DNA of 64,000 nt from the NCBI RefSeq assembly GCF_025933915.1, contig NZ_JAICZA010000001.1, positions 18,807-82,806 on the forward strand, read 5' to 3'. Position 1 is the first letter of the stretch. Each line of letters opens with the position of its first letter. A model generated the notes under the pieces. It was not told the origin of the DNA. It worked only from the letters and a program-made list of their open reading frames with translations, and ran no database searches. Source of the DNA: Mycobacterium sp. (lineage in GTDB: Bacteria > Actinomycetota > Actinomycetes > Mycobacteriales > Mycobacteriaceae). Shown here in pieces: positions 25,757-37,191 of this stretch. A program made the position numbers and the translations under genes.

Positions 25757-27625
25757 ATGACCGACGAAATGACTTCTGCTCGGCGCTCGCAGGGTGCTGA
25801 CAAAGCCGGCAGGAGGCTGGAGCCGTCGGGGAGCATCCCCGCGGCCACCGGGCGCAACGGTCGCAGGCTCGCCCGCCACGACGACGCCGGTCACGAGAAC
25901 CCGGGCGTGGGCTACCGCACGGAGTTGCTGGCGCCCGGGGACGTCGTCGACCCGGAGACCTGGGCCGGCGGGCTGGAAGACAAGCGGGCGATCGCGCCAC
26001 GGCTACGCATCGGTCGCGACCGATGGCTAAATCTCTTGTGGCTCATTCCTATTGGATTTGTCGTTCTGCTCGCGGCGGTGGCAGTGGGCAAGGGCCTGTA
26101 CAACATGCCGGCGGTGCAGACATTCATCCAGCGGCATCCGGGCACCCAAGTGCCTTCCGGGACCGGCCCGGGAATCCCCGCCTGGGTGGGCTGGACGCAC
26201 TTCTTCAACCTGTTCATGATGACGTTCATCATCCGGTCCGGAATTCAGATCCTGTGCGACCATCCACGGCTTTACTTCAACCGCAACTCCACCCCGGGCA
26301 AGGACGAGTGGCTGCGGGTGGCAAAGCCGGTACCCGCTGACCCCCTGTGGACGGCCAAGGACGATTCGGTCGCGCTGCCAGACCAGCTGGGGTTACCGGG
26401 AATTCGTCACTCGATCGGACTGGCACGATGGTGGCACCTTGGCATCGACGTCTTGTGGCTACTCAACGGCGCGGTCTTCTACGTGCTGCTATTCGCCACC
26501 GGCCAATGGCGACGTATCGTCCCGACCAGCTGGGACGTGTTCCCCAACGCGGCATCGGTTGCGATCCAATACCTTTCGCTGAGCTGGCCGCACGACAACA
26601 CCTGGGTGGCCTATAACGCGTTACAACTGTTGGCGTACTTCACCACCGTGTTCATCGCCGCACCACTGGCCGTCATCACCGGCCTTGGGATGTCGCCGGC
26701 CCTGTCGATGCGTTTCACCGTGATCAGCAAGCGGTTGAGCATCCAGACCGCCCGCTCGCTGCATTTCCTGGTGCTGATGTATTTCGTGTTGTTCATCGTC
26801 GTCCACGTCACGTTCGTCTTCACCACCGAGGCGTTGCGCAACCTCAACCACATGTTCGCCGCCCGCGACGACGACGGCTGGATCGGGTGCGCGGTCTTCG
26901 CCGTCGCCATGACGGTCGTCGCCGTCGGCTGGGTGGCCGCCACGCCGTTCACCTATCGCCACCCCCGCGTGGTGCAGCGGGTCGGCTACGCGCTCGTCGG
27001 GCCGCTGCAGCGGCTGTTCGAGCGCACCAACCCCAGGCCCGGCGCGTTCACCGACGAGGACATCTCGCCGTACCTGTGGCACAACGGCACCTACCCGGAA
27101 ACCGTTGAATACAAGGAGTTGGAGAAAAACGACTTCGTGGATTGGCGGCTGCGCGTCTACGGCCTCGTTGAGCATCCGGTCGAGTTGTCGCTGGCCGCCG
27201 TGCATGACCTGCCGTACCACGAACAGATCACCCAACACTTCTGCATCCAGGGCTGGTCGGGTGTCGCCAAGTGGGGTGGCGTGTCGATGCAGACGATCAT
27301 GGACATCGTCAAACCCCTGCCCGAGGCCAAATGGGTGGTGTTCTACTCGCTGGGACCCGGCGCCGATGGCGGTGTCTACTACGTCGCACACCCGATCGAC
27401 CAGATGAGCCACCACCTCACCATGCTGGCCTACGACATGAACGGCGAGGCCCTGACCTACGGCCACGGGGCGCCGCTGCGGTTGCGCAACGAACTACAAC
27501 ACGGCTTCCGCCATGTCAAGTGGCTCAAGGGCATTGAGTTCGTCGAACACTACTCCGAGCTGGGCGGCGGGTACGGCGGATACAACGAAGATCACGAGTA
27601 CTTCGGGCGTCACCAAACCATTTGA
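25757..27625 (+). CDS. Cytochrome b561 fused to a molybdopterin (SUOX-fold) oxidoreductase
   Basis: About 622 residues. After a soluble N-terminus (about 90 residues) come membrane helices with b-heme histidine candidates (WTHFFNLF, ARWWHLGI, ARSLHFLVL, FIVVHVTF), as in cytochrome b561/hydrogenase b subunits. Residues from about 420 form a sulfite-oxidase-type molybdopterin domain with the Mo-binding cysteine in HFCIQGWSGV near residue 495. It would move electrons between quinone and a substrate reduced or oxidised at Mo. The ATG at 25757 has GGAG upstream; an ATG at 25742 is too close to the -10. The fused form and NO-type operator are unusual; the substrate is unknown (sulfite, nitrate and methionine sulfoxide are possible). 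Confidence 0.82.
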   Translation: MTDEMTSARRSQGADKAGRRLEPSGSIPAATGRNGRRLARHDDAGHENPGVGYRTELLAPGDVVDPETWAGGLEDKRAIAPRLRIGRDRWLNLLWLIPIGFVVLLAAVAVGKGLYNMPAVQTFIQRHPGTQVPSGTGPGIPAWVGWTHFFNLFMMTFIIRSGIQILCDHPRLYFNRNSTPGKDEWLRVAKPVPADPLWTAKDDSVALPDQLGLPGIRHSIGLARWWHLGIDVLWLLNGAVFYVLLFATGQWRRIVPTSWDVFPNAASVAIQYLSLSWPHDNTWVAYNALQLLAYFTTVFIAAPLAVITGLGMSPALSMRFTVISKRLSIQTARSLHFLVLMYFVLFIVVHVTFVFTTEALRNLNHMFAARDDDGWIGCAVFAVAMTVVAVGWVAATPFTYRHPRVVQRVGYALVGPLQRLFERTNPRPGAFTDEDISPYLWHNGTYPETVEYKELEKNDFVDWRLRVYGLVEHPVELSLAAVHDLPYHEQITQHFCIQGWSGVAKWGGVSMQTIMDIVKPLPEAKWVVFYSLGPGADGGVYYVAHPIDQMSHHLTMLAYDMNGEALTYGHGAPLRLRNELQHGFRHVKWLKGIEFVEHYSELGGGYGGYNEDHEYFGRHQTI

Positions 27626-27684
27626 TCGGTATTTGACGAGAGGACGCCCGGCAGGCTTCCCTATCGCACGCCCATGTCGTAGTG

Positions 27685-27708
27685 TTTATACAATCGCACT
27701 TGTACAAA
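27685..27708 (+). promoter_or_regulatory. Operator D, cupin-ctaD promoter
   Basis: TTTATACAA-N6-TTGTACAAA. The arms match operators A-C. It lies 22 bases before the cupin ATG and covers the only promoter-like TACAAT. Confidence 0.75.
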
Positions 27709-27730
27709 TTCCGGAAGGGGGTGGAACCCC

Positions 27731-28123
27731 ATGGCCGACAACCAACTCGGCGTGCGGCGGCTGCCCACACCCGACAACCGACCGACCGCCTGGGCCGCCC
27801 CCGCCAAGCTGCCGGTAGCGGGATTGTCGGATAGCGCCCGGGTGGCCAGGAAGTCCGGCGTCCGGGAAAAACGCGACCTGGACTGGAATGTCATCACGTT
27901 GCCGCCCGACGGCGAAGTCGACACCGCCACCGGAGCCGACGTCGACGTCTTGATCCATGTGTTGTTCGGGAGCGGTCGGATCACCACCGAAGAGGGCACG
28001 ATCAAGCTGGCCCCCGGCGTGTTGTTATGGCTGCCAAGCAGGTCGCGGCCGCAACTCACCGCGGGCCCGGCCGGACTTCGCTACCTGACCGTAAACCAAA
28101 AGTGGGGGATGCTGCCCCCGTAG
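27731..28123 (+). CDS. Small cupin-like protein
   Basis: 130 residues; beta-rich C-terminal half with [35 protein letters not shown] and [11 protein letters not shown], the pattern of a small cupin barrel (glycine turns, PxxxxH-like site occupied by SRSRPQ). Classical metal histidines are mostly absent. ATG preceded by GGAAGGGGG. Eleven bases separate it from ctaD, so the two are co-transcribed behind operator D. It may sense or protect the oxidase subunit. A second cupin protein lies beside Tgs1 at 43322. Confidence 0.65.
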   Translation: MADNQLGVRRLPTPDNRPTAWAAPAKLPVAGLSDSARVARKSGVREKRDLDWNVITLPPDGEVDTATGADVDVLIHVLFGSGRITTEEGTIKLAPGVLLWLPSRSRPQLTAGPAGLRYLTVNQKWGMLPP

Positions 28124-28134
28124 TAGAGGACGCG

Positions 28135-29859
28135 ATGACAACTGAAGTCGTACCGCGAAAATTCTTGGCTCACCGACCCTTTCCCGCGCGGCAGGGGCCG
28201 ACCGGCAACCTGGTCTACAGACTGATCACCACGACCGATCACAAAGTGATCGGCATCATGTACTGCGTCGCCTGCTTCGTCTTTTTCTTTATCGGCGGCC
28301 TGTTGGCGCTGTTGATGCGGGCTGAATTGTCGGCGCCGGGTCTGCAATTCCTGTCGAATGAGCAGTACAACCAGTTGTTCACCATGCACGGCACGATCAT
28401 GCTGCTGTTCTACGCCACGCCGGTCGTGTTCGGGTTCGCCAATCTGGTTCTGCCGCTGCAGATCGGCGCGCCCGACGTGGCGTTCCCGCGGCTCAACGCC
28501 CTGTCCTTTTGGCTGTTCGTGTTCGGTGCGCTGATCGCGCTGGCGGGGTTCATCACCCCGGGCGGGGCCGCCGACTTCGGCTGGACCGCCTACACGCCGC
28601 TGTCGGACGCCGTGCACAGTCCGGGCGCGGGCGCCGATTTGTGGATCGTGGGCTTGGCGGTCGGTGGTTTGGGCACCATCTTGGGCGCGGTCAACATGAT
28701 CACCACGGTGGTGTGCCTGCGCGCGCCGGGGATGACGATGTTTCGGCTGCCGATCTTCACCTGGAACATCCTGGTGACCTCGATCATGGTGCTGATCATC
28801 TTTCCGCTCCTGACCGCGGCGCTGTTGGGGCTGGCTGCCGACCGACACCTGGGTGCTCACATCTACGACGCGGCGAACGGAGGGGTAATGCTGTGGCAGC
28901 ACCTCTTCTGGTTCTTCGGCCACCCCGAGGTCTACGTCATCGCACTGCCCTTCTTCGGCATCATCAGCGAGGTGGTGCCGGTATTCGCACGCAAACCGAT
29001 CTTTGGTTACAGCACGCTGATCTACGCGACGATGAGTATCGCCGGACTATCGACGGCGGTGTGGGCGCATCACATGTTCGCCACCGGAGCGGTGCTGCTG
29101 CCGTTCTTCTCGTTCATGAGCTATCTCATCGCGGTGCCTACCGGGATCAAGTTCGTCAATTGGATCGGCACCATCTGGAAGGGGCAACTGACATTCGAAA
29201 CTCCGATGTTGTTCGCCGTGGGCTTCATGGTGACATTTCTGCTGGGCGGGTTGTCCGGGGTGATGCTGGCCAGCCCTCCGATCGACTTCCACGTCACCGA
29301 CTCCTATTTCGTGGTTGCGCATTTCCACTACGTGCTGTTCGGCACCATCGTGTTCTCCACCTTCGCCGGCATCTACTTCTGGTTCCCGAAGATGATCGGC
29401 CGGCTGCTCGACGAGCGGTTGGGCAAGCTGCACTTCTGGTTGACCCTGATCGGCTTTCACACCACATTTTTGGTGCAGCACTGGCTGGGCAACATGGGCA
29501 TGCCCCGCCGCTACGCGGACTACTTGCCCACCGACGGTTTCACCGGGTTGAATGTCATCTCCACCATCGGGGCGTTGATCCTGGGCGCGTCGATGCTGCC
29601 GTTCGTCTGGAATGTGTTCAGGAGCTGGCGCTACGGAGAACCGGTCACCGTGGATGACCCTTGGGGACATGGCAATTCGCTGGAGTGGGCCACCAGTTGC
29701 CCGCCGCCGCGGCACAACTTCACGGAGTTGCCCCGCATCCGCTCCGAACGACCCGCCTTCGAGCTGCACTACCCGCACATGACCGAACGGATGCGCAGCG
29801 AGCGGCACGTCGGGCGCATAACCCACATCGACGCCGGTGTCGAGCGCGAAAGGGTCTGA
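28135..29859 (+). CDS. ctaD: Cytochrome c oxidase subunit I (accessory CtaD copy)
   Basis: 574 residues, the length of mycobacterial CtaD. Twelve membrane spans with all key ligands: MHGTIMLL (heme a low-spin), [10 protein letters not shown] (CuB His and cross-linked Tyr), WAHHMF (CuB) and [10 protein letters not shown] (heme ligands). It would be catalytic subunit I of the aa3 oxidase. No subunit II, III or heme assembly gene is nearby, so it must pair with subunits encoded elsewhere. Location behind operator D among NO genes suggests an alternative subunit made under NO or hypoxic stress. Most mycobacteria keep a housekeeping ctaD, so this is probably a paralogue. Confidence 0.93.
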   Translation: MTTEVVPRKFLAHRPFPARQGPTGNLVYRLITTTDHKVIGIMYCVACFVFFFIGGLLALLMRAELSAPGLQFLSNEQYNQLFTMHGTIMLLFYATPVVFGFANLVLPLQIGAPDVAFPRLNALSFWLFVFGALIALAGFITPGGAADFGWTAYTPLSDAVHSPGAGADLWIVGLAVGGLGTILGAVNMITTVVCLRAPGMTMFRLPIFTWNILVTSIMVLIIFPLLTAALLGLAADRHLGAHIYDAANGGVMLWQHLFWFFGHPEVYVIALPFFGIISEVVPVFARKPIFGYSTLIYATMSIAGLSTAVWAHHMFATGAVLLPFFSFMSYLIAVPTGIKFVNWIGTIWKGQLTFETPMLFAVGFMVTFLLGGLSGVMLASPPIDFHVTDSYFVVAHFHYVLFGTIVFSTFAGIYFWFPKMIGRLLDERLGKLHFWLTLIGFHTTFLVQHWLGNMGMPRRYADYLPTDGFTGLNVISTIGALILGASMLPFVWNVFRSWRYGEPVTVDDPWGHGNSLEWATSCPPPRHNFTELPRIRSERPAFELHYPHMTERMRSERHVGRITHIDAGVERERV

Positions 29860-29876
29860 CGAGAGGTAGGGATTCG

Positions 29877-29921
29877 ATGACCTACGACGGGATCATCCGC
29901 GTCAAGCTCTTCCGCAGGTAG
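29877..29921 (+). CDS. Possible 14-aa peptide downstream of ctaD
   Basis: ATG to TAG frame of 14 codons (MTYDGIIRVKLFRR), preceded by a strong purine site GAGAGGTAGGG at good spacing and 17 bases after the ctaD stop. The ribosome site is better than those of many real genes here. No function is known; it could also be a chance frame. Confidence 0.3.
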   Translation: MTYDGIIRVKLFRR

Positions 29922-29937
29922 TACGCTCCGTCAGCCT

Positions 29938-30375
29938 TCAGCGCGCGACCAGGTTGTCGAGTTCCGGTGTGTCCGAGCCCGTCAGCCGTCGGTGCATGGC
30001 CCACGCGATCCGGGCGCCCTGAATCTTCGCGCGCTCGGCGATGGGTCCCCGGAACATCTGATCGACGGTGTCGTTCCACGTGGTCAGCCAGCGGACAAAG
30101 TGTCGGCCGTTCAAGGGGATTCGTTGATGGACGTGCCGGTGGGCCTGCAAGGCGCTGCCCCGGTAGAGGCCGGCCCGGAACAGCGCGGTCTCCCAGAAGT
30201 CGGCCATCACCGGGATGTGCGACTCCAGGCCCTTGGTCCGCAGCTCCGCGAAAGGTTCGGCGAGGACGTCGTCGGCCATCACCCGGCCGTAAAACCGGCG
30301 CAGGAGCGCCTCGACGTCCGCGCGGGCGGCGAGATCCGCGAGCCCTTGGTCAACCGGGGCACACAACTCAGTCAT
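29938..30375 (-). CDS. glbP: Group III truncated hemoglobin
   Basis: 145-residue globin of group III, a class I recall as scarce in M. tuberculosis, which has groups I and II. Family features are LRRFYGRVMADDVLAEPF, FWETALFRAGLYRG, HRHVHQRIPL (proximal-region histidines) and the conserved tail RIAWAMHRRL. It would bind O2 or NO; group III members such as Campylobacter Ctb are linked to NO stress. The ATG overlaps the stop of regulator 2 (ATGA), so the two are co-translated. This is direct contextual support for regulator 2 acting in NO or O2 stress. Confidence 0.87.
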   Translation of the reverse strand: MTELCAPVDQGLADLAARADVEALLRRFYGRVMADDVLAEPFAELRTKGLESHIPVMADFWETALFRAGLYRGSALQAHRHVHQRIPLNGRHFVRWLTTWNDTVDQMFRGPIAERAKIQGARIAWAMHRRLTGSDTPELDNLVAR

Positions 30376-31100
30376 GCGCGCACCCTGGCAAGACACAACT
30401 CGGGTTCGACGAACGGCTCCAGCTCGGCCTGCATCCCCGGCGCGGAACCAACCGACTTCTCCGGCCCCGCCAGGCCCCGCAGCAGCCCCCGGTGCAAGGC
30501 GCACGCCACCTCCGGGTGATCACGGGCCAGGTCGCGGACCGGGCAGCTGTGCAGGCGAATGGTCCACCGGTTGCCGCGGGTCGATTTTGCGGCCGGCACC
30601 AGCTCGGGGCCGAATCCCATCCGGTCGAACACCGCCGTGATCATCGCCGATCTCTGTTCAGCGGCCTTCCTCGGTGCAGCACCGCCCGGAACGGGTTGCC
30701 CCGCAACATCTTCGTGTGAGTCCGCATTGGTGATCCGCTCAGCCCATCGCCGACCCGCGGCTTCGGCACGGCGGCGCCGCTTGTCGGCGGTCTCGCCGAG
30801 TTCCAGTGCCAATATCTCGGCGAGGATTCGATAGTCCATCCGGTCGCGCACCGCGCGATAGCCGGTACGGGGACGACCCACACCGGTTCGTGTGATCCGG
30901 GTGCGCTCGACGAGCCCCTCGCCGCACAACGCGTCAAGGTGGAAGCGCACCGTCGTCGTGTGCAGCCCAAGGCGAGCGGCGAGTTCGTCCGCGTCGACCG
31001 GTTCGTCGCGTTCACGCACCAGTTCCAGAACTCGTTGGCGCTGCCGGTTGTGGCCCGCGCGGTGCGGTCGTCCGGCCTCGTCCTCGTCTTGCTCGCCCAC
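30372..31100 (-). CDS. Regulator 2: SufR-like winged-helix, putative Fe-S sensor
   Basis: 242 residues from a GTG. The winged helix (AARLGLHTTTVRFHLD, wing GVGRPRTGYRA) is followed by a C-terminal cysteine domain: HSCPVRDLA, CALHRGL, ELCLARV, spacing C-x13-C-x35-C. Same architecture as regulators 1 and 3. It is translationally coupled to the group III globin and is divergent from an Acg-type nitroreductase whose promoter carries the GATATTATT palindrome, its likely binding site. An extended acidic N-terminus precedes the helix-turn-helix. Metal content is inferred. Confidence 0.8.
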   Translation of the reverse strand: MGEQDEDEAGRPHRAGHNRQRQRVLELVRERDEPVDADELAARLGLHTTTVRFHLDALCGEGLVERTRITRTGVGRPRTGYRAVRDRMDYRILAEILALELGETADKRRRRAEAAGRRWAERITNADSHEDVAGQPVPGGAAPRKAAEQRSAMITAVFDRMGFGPELVPAAKSTRGNRWTIRLHSCPVRDLARDHPEVACALHRGLLRGLAGPEKSVGSAPGMQAELEPFVEPELCLARVRA

Positions 31101-31142
31101 CCGATCCGTCCTCTCGTCCGGTTGCCTTTCAGCTATTTAGAG

Positions 31143-31164
31143 GATATTATTCATTAATAATAGC
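31143..31164 (+). promoter_or_regulatory. Operator of the first Acg-type nitroreductase
   Basis: GATATTATT-N4-AATAATAGC, arms with one mismatch, preceded by CTATTTAGAG. The same 21-base block CTATTTAGAG plus GATATTATTCA recurs before the second Acg-type gene at 45377. It lies between divergent regulator 2 and the nitroreductase, so it is the probable regulator 2 site. Confidence 0.75.
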
Positions 31165-31230
31165 ACTGCACGCCCGAATCGTCTCCGGTAACGAATGACG
31201 TTGGGGCAGCAGGGAAGCGGGAGGTGCGCC

Positions 31231-32223
31231 GTGTTGGACACCATCGTGGAAGCCAAGCCGGAAAACAAGGTCATCGAGAATGCGGTCCGGTTGGCCTGCC
31301 GCGCCCCGTCGCTGTACAACACCCAGCCGTGGCTGTGGGTGGCCGACGGCGCCGGGCTGGACCTGTTTCTCGACGCGAGCCGTGTCATGCACACGGATCG
31401 ATCGATGCGGGAGGCCCACATCAGCTGTGGCGGAGCGCTCGAGCATCTCCGGGTTGCGATGGCGGCCGCGGGCTGGATCGCCGATGTCGAGCGATTTCCC
31501 GAGTCGGGCAATCCTGCGCACCTGGCGAGGGTGAAATTCGTCCCCGCAGACGGCGTGGCCGACCACCAGCGTCGCCGCGCCGACGCGATCCTCAAACGTC
31601 GAACCGATCGGCTCCCGTTCCTGGCGCCGATCGATTGGGAATCGGTTGAGACCGTGCTGCGCGGCACAATCGGCACCGACGCGGTGCGATTGGACGTATT
31701 GCCGGAAACGATGCGTCCGCGCCTTGCCGAAGCCGCCGAATTCACCGAGTCGCTGCGCCTGTACGACTCCTCGTATCATCTCGAACTCGATTGGTGGACA
31801 GCACCGTTCGAAATGTCGGAGGGCATCCCCTATAGCTCCTTGATTTCGGCGACCGAGTCGGGTCGGGTGGGAGTCAATCGCCACTTTCCCTTCACCCACA
31901 ATCCAGACAGGCGCACCGGCGTCACGCGGGATTTCTCGAAGATCTTGATGCTGTCCACCGAAGATGACAGTCACGCCAACGCGTTTGCGTGCGGCGAGGT
32001 GCTGTCGAGTGTCTTGCTGGAATGCACGATGGCAGGCTTGGCCACCTGCCCGGTGTCGCAACTGACGGAACTGTCGGTCAGCCGTGAACTGCTCGCGGCA
32101 CTCACGGATCACACCGACCTACCCCAGGTCCTCATCCGGGTGGGTGTCGCACCCGCACTCGGCGCAGCACCACCGCCCACGCCCCGGCGTGCGCTGGCCG
32201 ATGTGTTGCGACCGGCGAGTTGA
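31231..32223 (+). CDS. Acg/Rv3131-type nitroreductase 1
   Basis: About 330 residues, close to the size of M. tuberculosis Acg (Rv2032) and Rv3131. Family features: RLACRAPSLYNTQPWLW near the N-terminus, CGGALEHLRVA, RRTDRLPF, the middle YSSLISATES and the C-terminal ECTMAGLATCPVSQ and PQVLIRVG. Acg proteins bind flavin in a degenerate way and are dormancy-induced; reductase activity is unproven. The GTG at 31231 has GGGAGG seven bases upstream and gives the family length; an ATG 12 codons upstream lacks such a site. Divergent from regulator 2 and the globin. Confidence 0.88.
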   Translation: MLDTIVEAKPENKVIENAVRLACRAPSLYNTQPWLWVADGAGLDLFLDASRVMHTDRSMREAHISCGGALEHLRVAMAAAGWIADVERFPESGNPAHLARVKFVPADGVADHQRRRADAILKRRTDRLPFLAPIDWESVETVLRGTIGTDAVRLDVLPETMRPRLAEAAEFTESLRLYDSSYHLELDWWTAPFEMSEGIPYSSLISATESGRVGVNRHFPFTHNPDRRTGVTRDFSKILMLSTEDDSHANAFACGEVLSSVLLECTMAGLATCPVSQLTELSVSRELLAALTDHTDLPQVLIRVGVAPALGAAPPPTPRRALADVLRPAS

Positions 32224-32311
32224 GCCTCGGCCGTTGCAGCGGCCCCTGCCCTTCATCCGCCGCTTTGACTACGGTGGTGAGAGTAAGCCAACAACCGGTT
32301 AGGTGAATGCG

Positions 32312-35110
<2,799 letters not shown>

Positions 35111-35154
35111 CCCAAACCGCGCGCCGGACAACATAATACGAGAAGGAGCTGCTC

Positions 35155-35481
35155 ATGGCAGACGGCATGTACCCGCAGGCCACCCAGGAGATCTACAACC
35201 GTCGCAAGGAACTCGCGCCGCACACCCACGAGGCGTTCGAGGCGTTTTCCCGCGCGGTGTTCGCCGAGGGCGCGCTGCCGGAGAAGACCAAGCAGCTCAT
35301 TGCCGTCGCGGTGGCACACACCACCCAGTGCCCCTACTGCATTCAGGGCCACACCAAGCTCGCCCACCGCAAAGGCGCCACCGACGAGGAGATCATGGAG
35401 GCCATCTGGGTGGCCGCCGAAATGCGCGCCGGCGGCGCCTACGCCCACTCCACCCTGGCCCTCGAGGCACTCGCCAAATAG
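35155..35481 (+). CDS. AhpD/carboxymuconolactone decarboxylase-like protein
   Basis: 108 residues. The peroxidase-type motif CPYCIQGHTKLAHRKG near residue 58 carries the CxxC and distal histidine of AhpD-like proteins, which reduce peroxides or act in disulfide relay. It is shorter than AhpD proper (about 175 residues) and belongs to the single-domain CMD group. AGAAGGAG lies just before the ATG. It follows acn by 45 bases and precedes a racemase/enolase-type gene by four bases. The redox role is inferred from the motif. Confidence 0.87.
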   Translation: MADGMYPQATQEIYNRRKELAPHTHEAFEAFSRAVFAEGALPEKTKQLIAVAVAHTTQCPYCIQGHTKLAHRKGATDEEIMEAIWVAAEMRAGGAYAHSTLALEALAK

Positions 35482-35485
35482 CCCT

Positions 35486-36607
35486 ATGCCTGACCGCCCC
35501 GCAGTCGTCGCCACGATCGAGACGATTCCACTGCGTATCCCGCTCAAGGTGGACAGCACGCCCGGGGCCTCCCTGTGGGGCGACCCGCTGACCGCGGCAG
35601 ACTCGCTGCTCGTCAAGGTGACGACCCGCGACGGAGTGGAGGGTTGGGGGGAAGCCTTCGGTTTTCGCGCCGTCGATTCGGCCAAACTTGCTGTCGACCA
35701 ACTGATCACCCCGCTGTGCATCGGCCAGGACGCCACCCGGATCGGTCCGCTGATGCTGGAGGTCCAAAAGAAGCTGCACGTTTTCGGGCGCGGCGGTGCG
35801 TTGACCTACGGGCTCTCGGCGGTGGACATCGCCTTGTGGGACATCGCCGGCAAGCTCGCCGACGCTCCCGTCTATCAGCTCCTCGGCGGCGGAGTGGCCA
35901 GCATGCCCTGCTACGCGAGCCTGGCCTGCTATTCCGATCCAACGCTGGTCCGCGTCGCGGTGCGCAACGCAATCGACGCCGGCTTTCACGTGATCAAGCT
36001 GCACGAGGCGGGCATGCCGGCAATGCGCGCGGCCCGCGAGGAAGCCGGCCCCGACGTCGAGCTCATCGTGGACGCCGGCTGTCCCTGGACCTTGACCGAA
36101 GCCGGCGCCGTCGCTGAAGAACTCGGGGCGCTTCGGCTCAAATTTCTCGAGGAGCCCCTGTGGCCGCCGGAGAATTTCGACGGTCTGGCCGAACTGCGAC
36201 GAACCACCGGAATTCCGGTCTCGTCCGGCGAAAACGCTTCCACCCTACTGGAATTCGAGCGAATGCTCGCCGCGGGGGCGGTGGACTTCGTTCAGCCGAG
36301 CCCGGCCAAGATGGGGGGCATCAGCGAGTTGTGCAAGGTTTTTCCTCTTGCGGCCGTCCACAACATCCCGGTGATGACACATTCCTTCTACGACGGTCCC
36401 GGGTTGCTCGCGGCGCTTCATGCGACGGCCGCGCTGGGCAGCGCCGACTCCATGATCGAATGGCGCCGGTTCGACCTGGAGGCGTCCGTCTACGGCGATG
36501 CCCTCACTCCGAAGGCAGGCCGGATCTGCGTCCCGCAGGGGCCGGGCCTGGGTATCGACCCCGATCCCGACGTTGTCCGCGCTTACCGCCGGCAACCGAC
36601 ACCATGA
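35486..36607 (+). CDS. Mandelate racemase/muconate-lactonizing enzyme family protein
   Basis: 373-residue enolase-superfamily enzyme. An N-terminal capping domain (VEGWGEAFGFRAVDS) and a barrel with candidate catalytic residues: HVIKLHEAG (lysine after strand 2), VDAGCPWTLTEA (first metal ligand Asp), FLEEPLWPPEN (Glu) and SSGENASTLLE (Glu). It would abstract a proton alpha to a carboxylate, as in acid sugar dehydratases or cycloisomerases. Four bases separate it from the AhpD-like gene, so they form a unit. A muconate-type role would fit the carboxymuconolactone family name, but the substrate cannot be read from sequence. Confidence 0.85.
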   Translation: MPDRPAVVATIETIPLRIPLKVDSTPGASLWGDPLTAADSLLVKVTTRDGVEGWGEAFGFRAVDSAKLAVDQLITPLCIGQDATRIGPLMLEVQKKLHVFGRGGALTYGLSAVDIALWDIAGKLADAPVYQLLGGGVASMPCYASLACYSDPTLVRVAVRNAIDAGFHVIKLHEAGMPAMRAAREEAGPDVELIVDAGCPWTLTEAGAVAEELGALRLKFLEEPLWPPENFDGLAELRRTTGIPVSSGENASTLLEFERMLAAGAVDFVQPSPAKMGGISELCKVFPLAAVHNIPVMTHSFYDGPGLLAALHATAALGSADSMIEWRRFDLEASVYGDALTPKAGRICVPQGPGLGIDPDPDVVRAYRRQPTP

Positions 36608-36662
36608 CGATGGTCGATCACGAGGGATCGCTCTGGCCAACGGGCGCGATGACGGTCTAGAG

Positions 36663-36687
36663 TTTACACAACTAGCACTTGTATAAA
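36663..36687 (+). promoter_or_regulatory. Operator E, osmC-hemerythrin-ferredoxin promoter
   Basis: TTTACACAA-N7-TTGTATAAA. The arms are identical to operator C, but the spacer is one base longer. It lies 32 bases before the osmC ATG. Confidence 0.7.
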
Positions 36688-36719
36688 TGCCACGCAGCCA
36701 GAGAGAGGGATCGACCAAT

Positions 36720-37175
36720 ATGAGCATCGCGGAACGGGCAACGCAGACCACATGGGAAGGCCCGCTGGCGTCGGGCGAAGGCACGTTGTCGCAGGGCAGC
36801 AGCGGAGCACTGGACGGCCTGCCGCTGACCTGGGCCTCCCGCACCGAGCAACCTGGCGGCAAAACCAGTCCGGAAGAACTGGCCGCGGCGGCGCACTCGT
36901 CGTGCTTCTCAATGGCGCTGGCCCTGAAATTGGGCGAGAACCAGACCCCGCCACAGCGACTCGAGGTCACCGCCACCGTGACCCTGGATGCGGTCGATGG
37001 AGTTCCGACGATCACCACGTCGCGATTGAAGGTGAGCGCCAGCGTTGCCGGGCTGGATGCCGAATCCTTTGCCGCCGTGGTCGATCAGGCCGCCGCCCTG
37101 TGCCCGGTATCGCGATTGTTCGCCGGCGCGACGATCAGCGTCGACGCCGAGCTCAATGAAACGGAACCTGCCTGA
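36720..37175 (+). CDS. osmC: OsmC-family peroxiredoxin-like protein
   Basis: 151 residues; reduces organic hydroperoxides in the OsmC/Ohr fold. The two reactive cysteines are in SSCFSMAL (near residue 62) and ALCPVSRLF (near 127), in the family positions. TWEGPLASGEG and SPEELAAAAHSS are typical. The ATG follows GAGAGAGGGA; an upstream ATG at 36687 lies inside the operator and is rejected. First gene of a unit with hemerythrin 2 and probably the small ferredoxin, behind operator E. Confidence 0.9.
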   Translation: MSIAERATQTTWEGPLASGEGTLSQGSSGALDGLPLTWASRTEQPGGKTSPEELAAAAHSSCFSMALALKLGENQTPPQRLEVTATVTLDAVDGVPTITTSRLKVSASVAGLDAESFAAVVDQAAALCPVSRLFAGATISVDAELNETEPA

Positions 37176-37191
37176 CGTAGAGGAGGCACAA

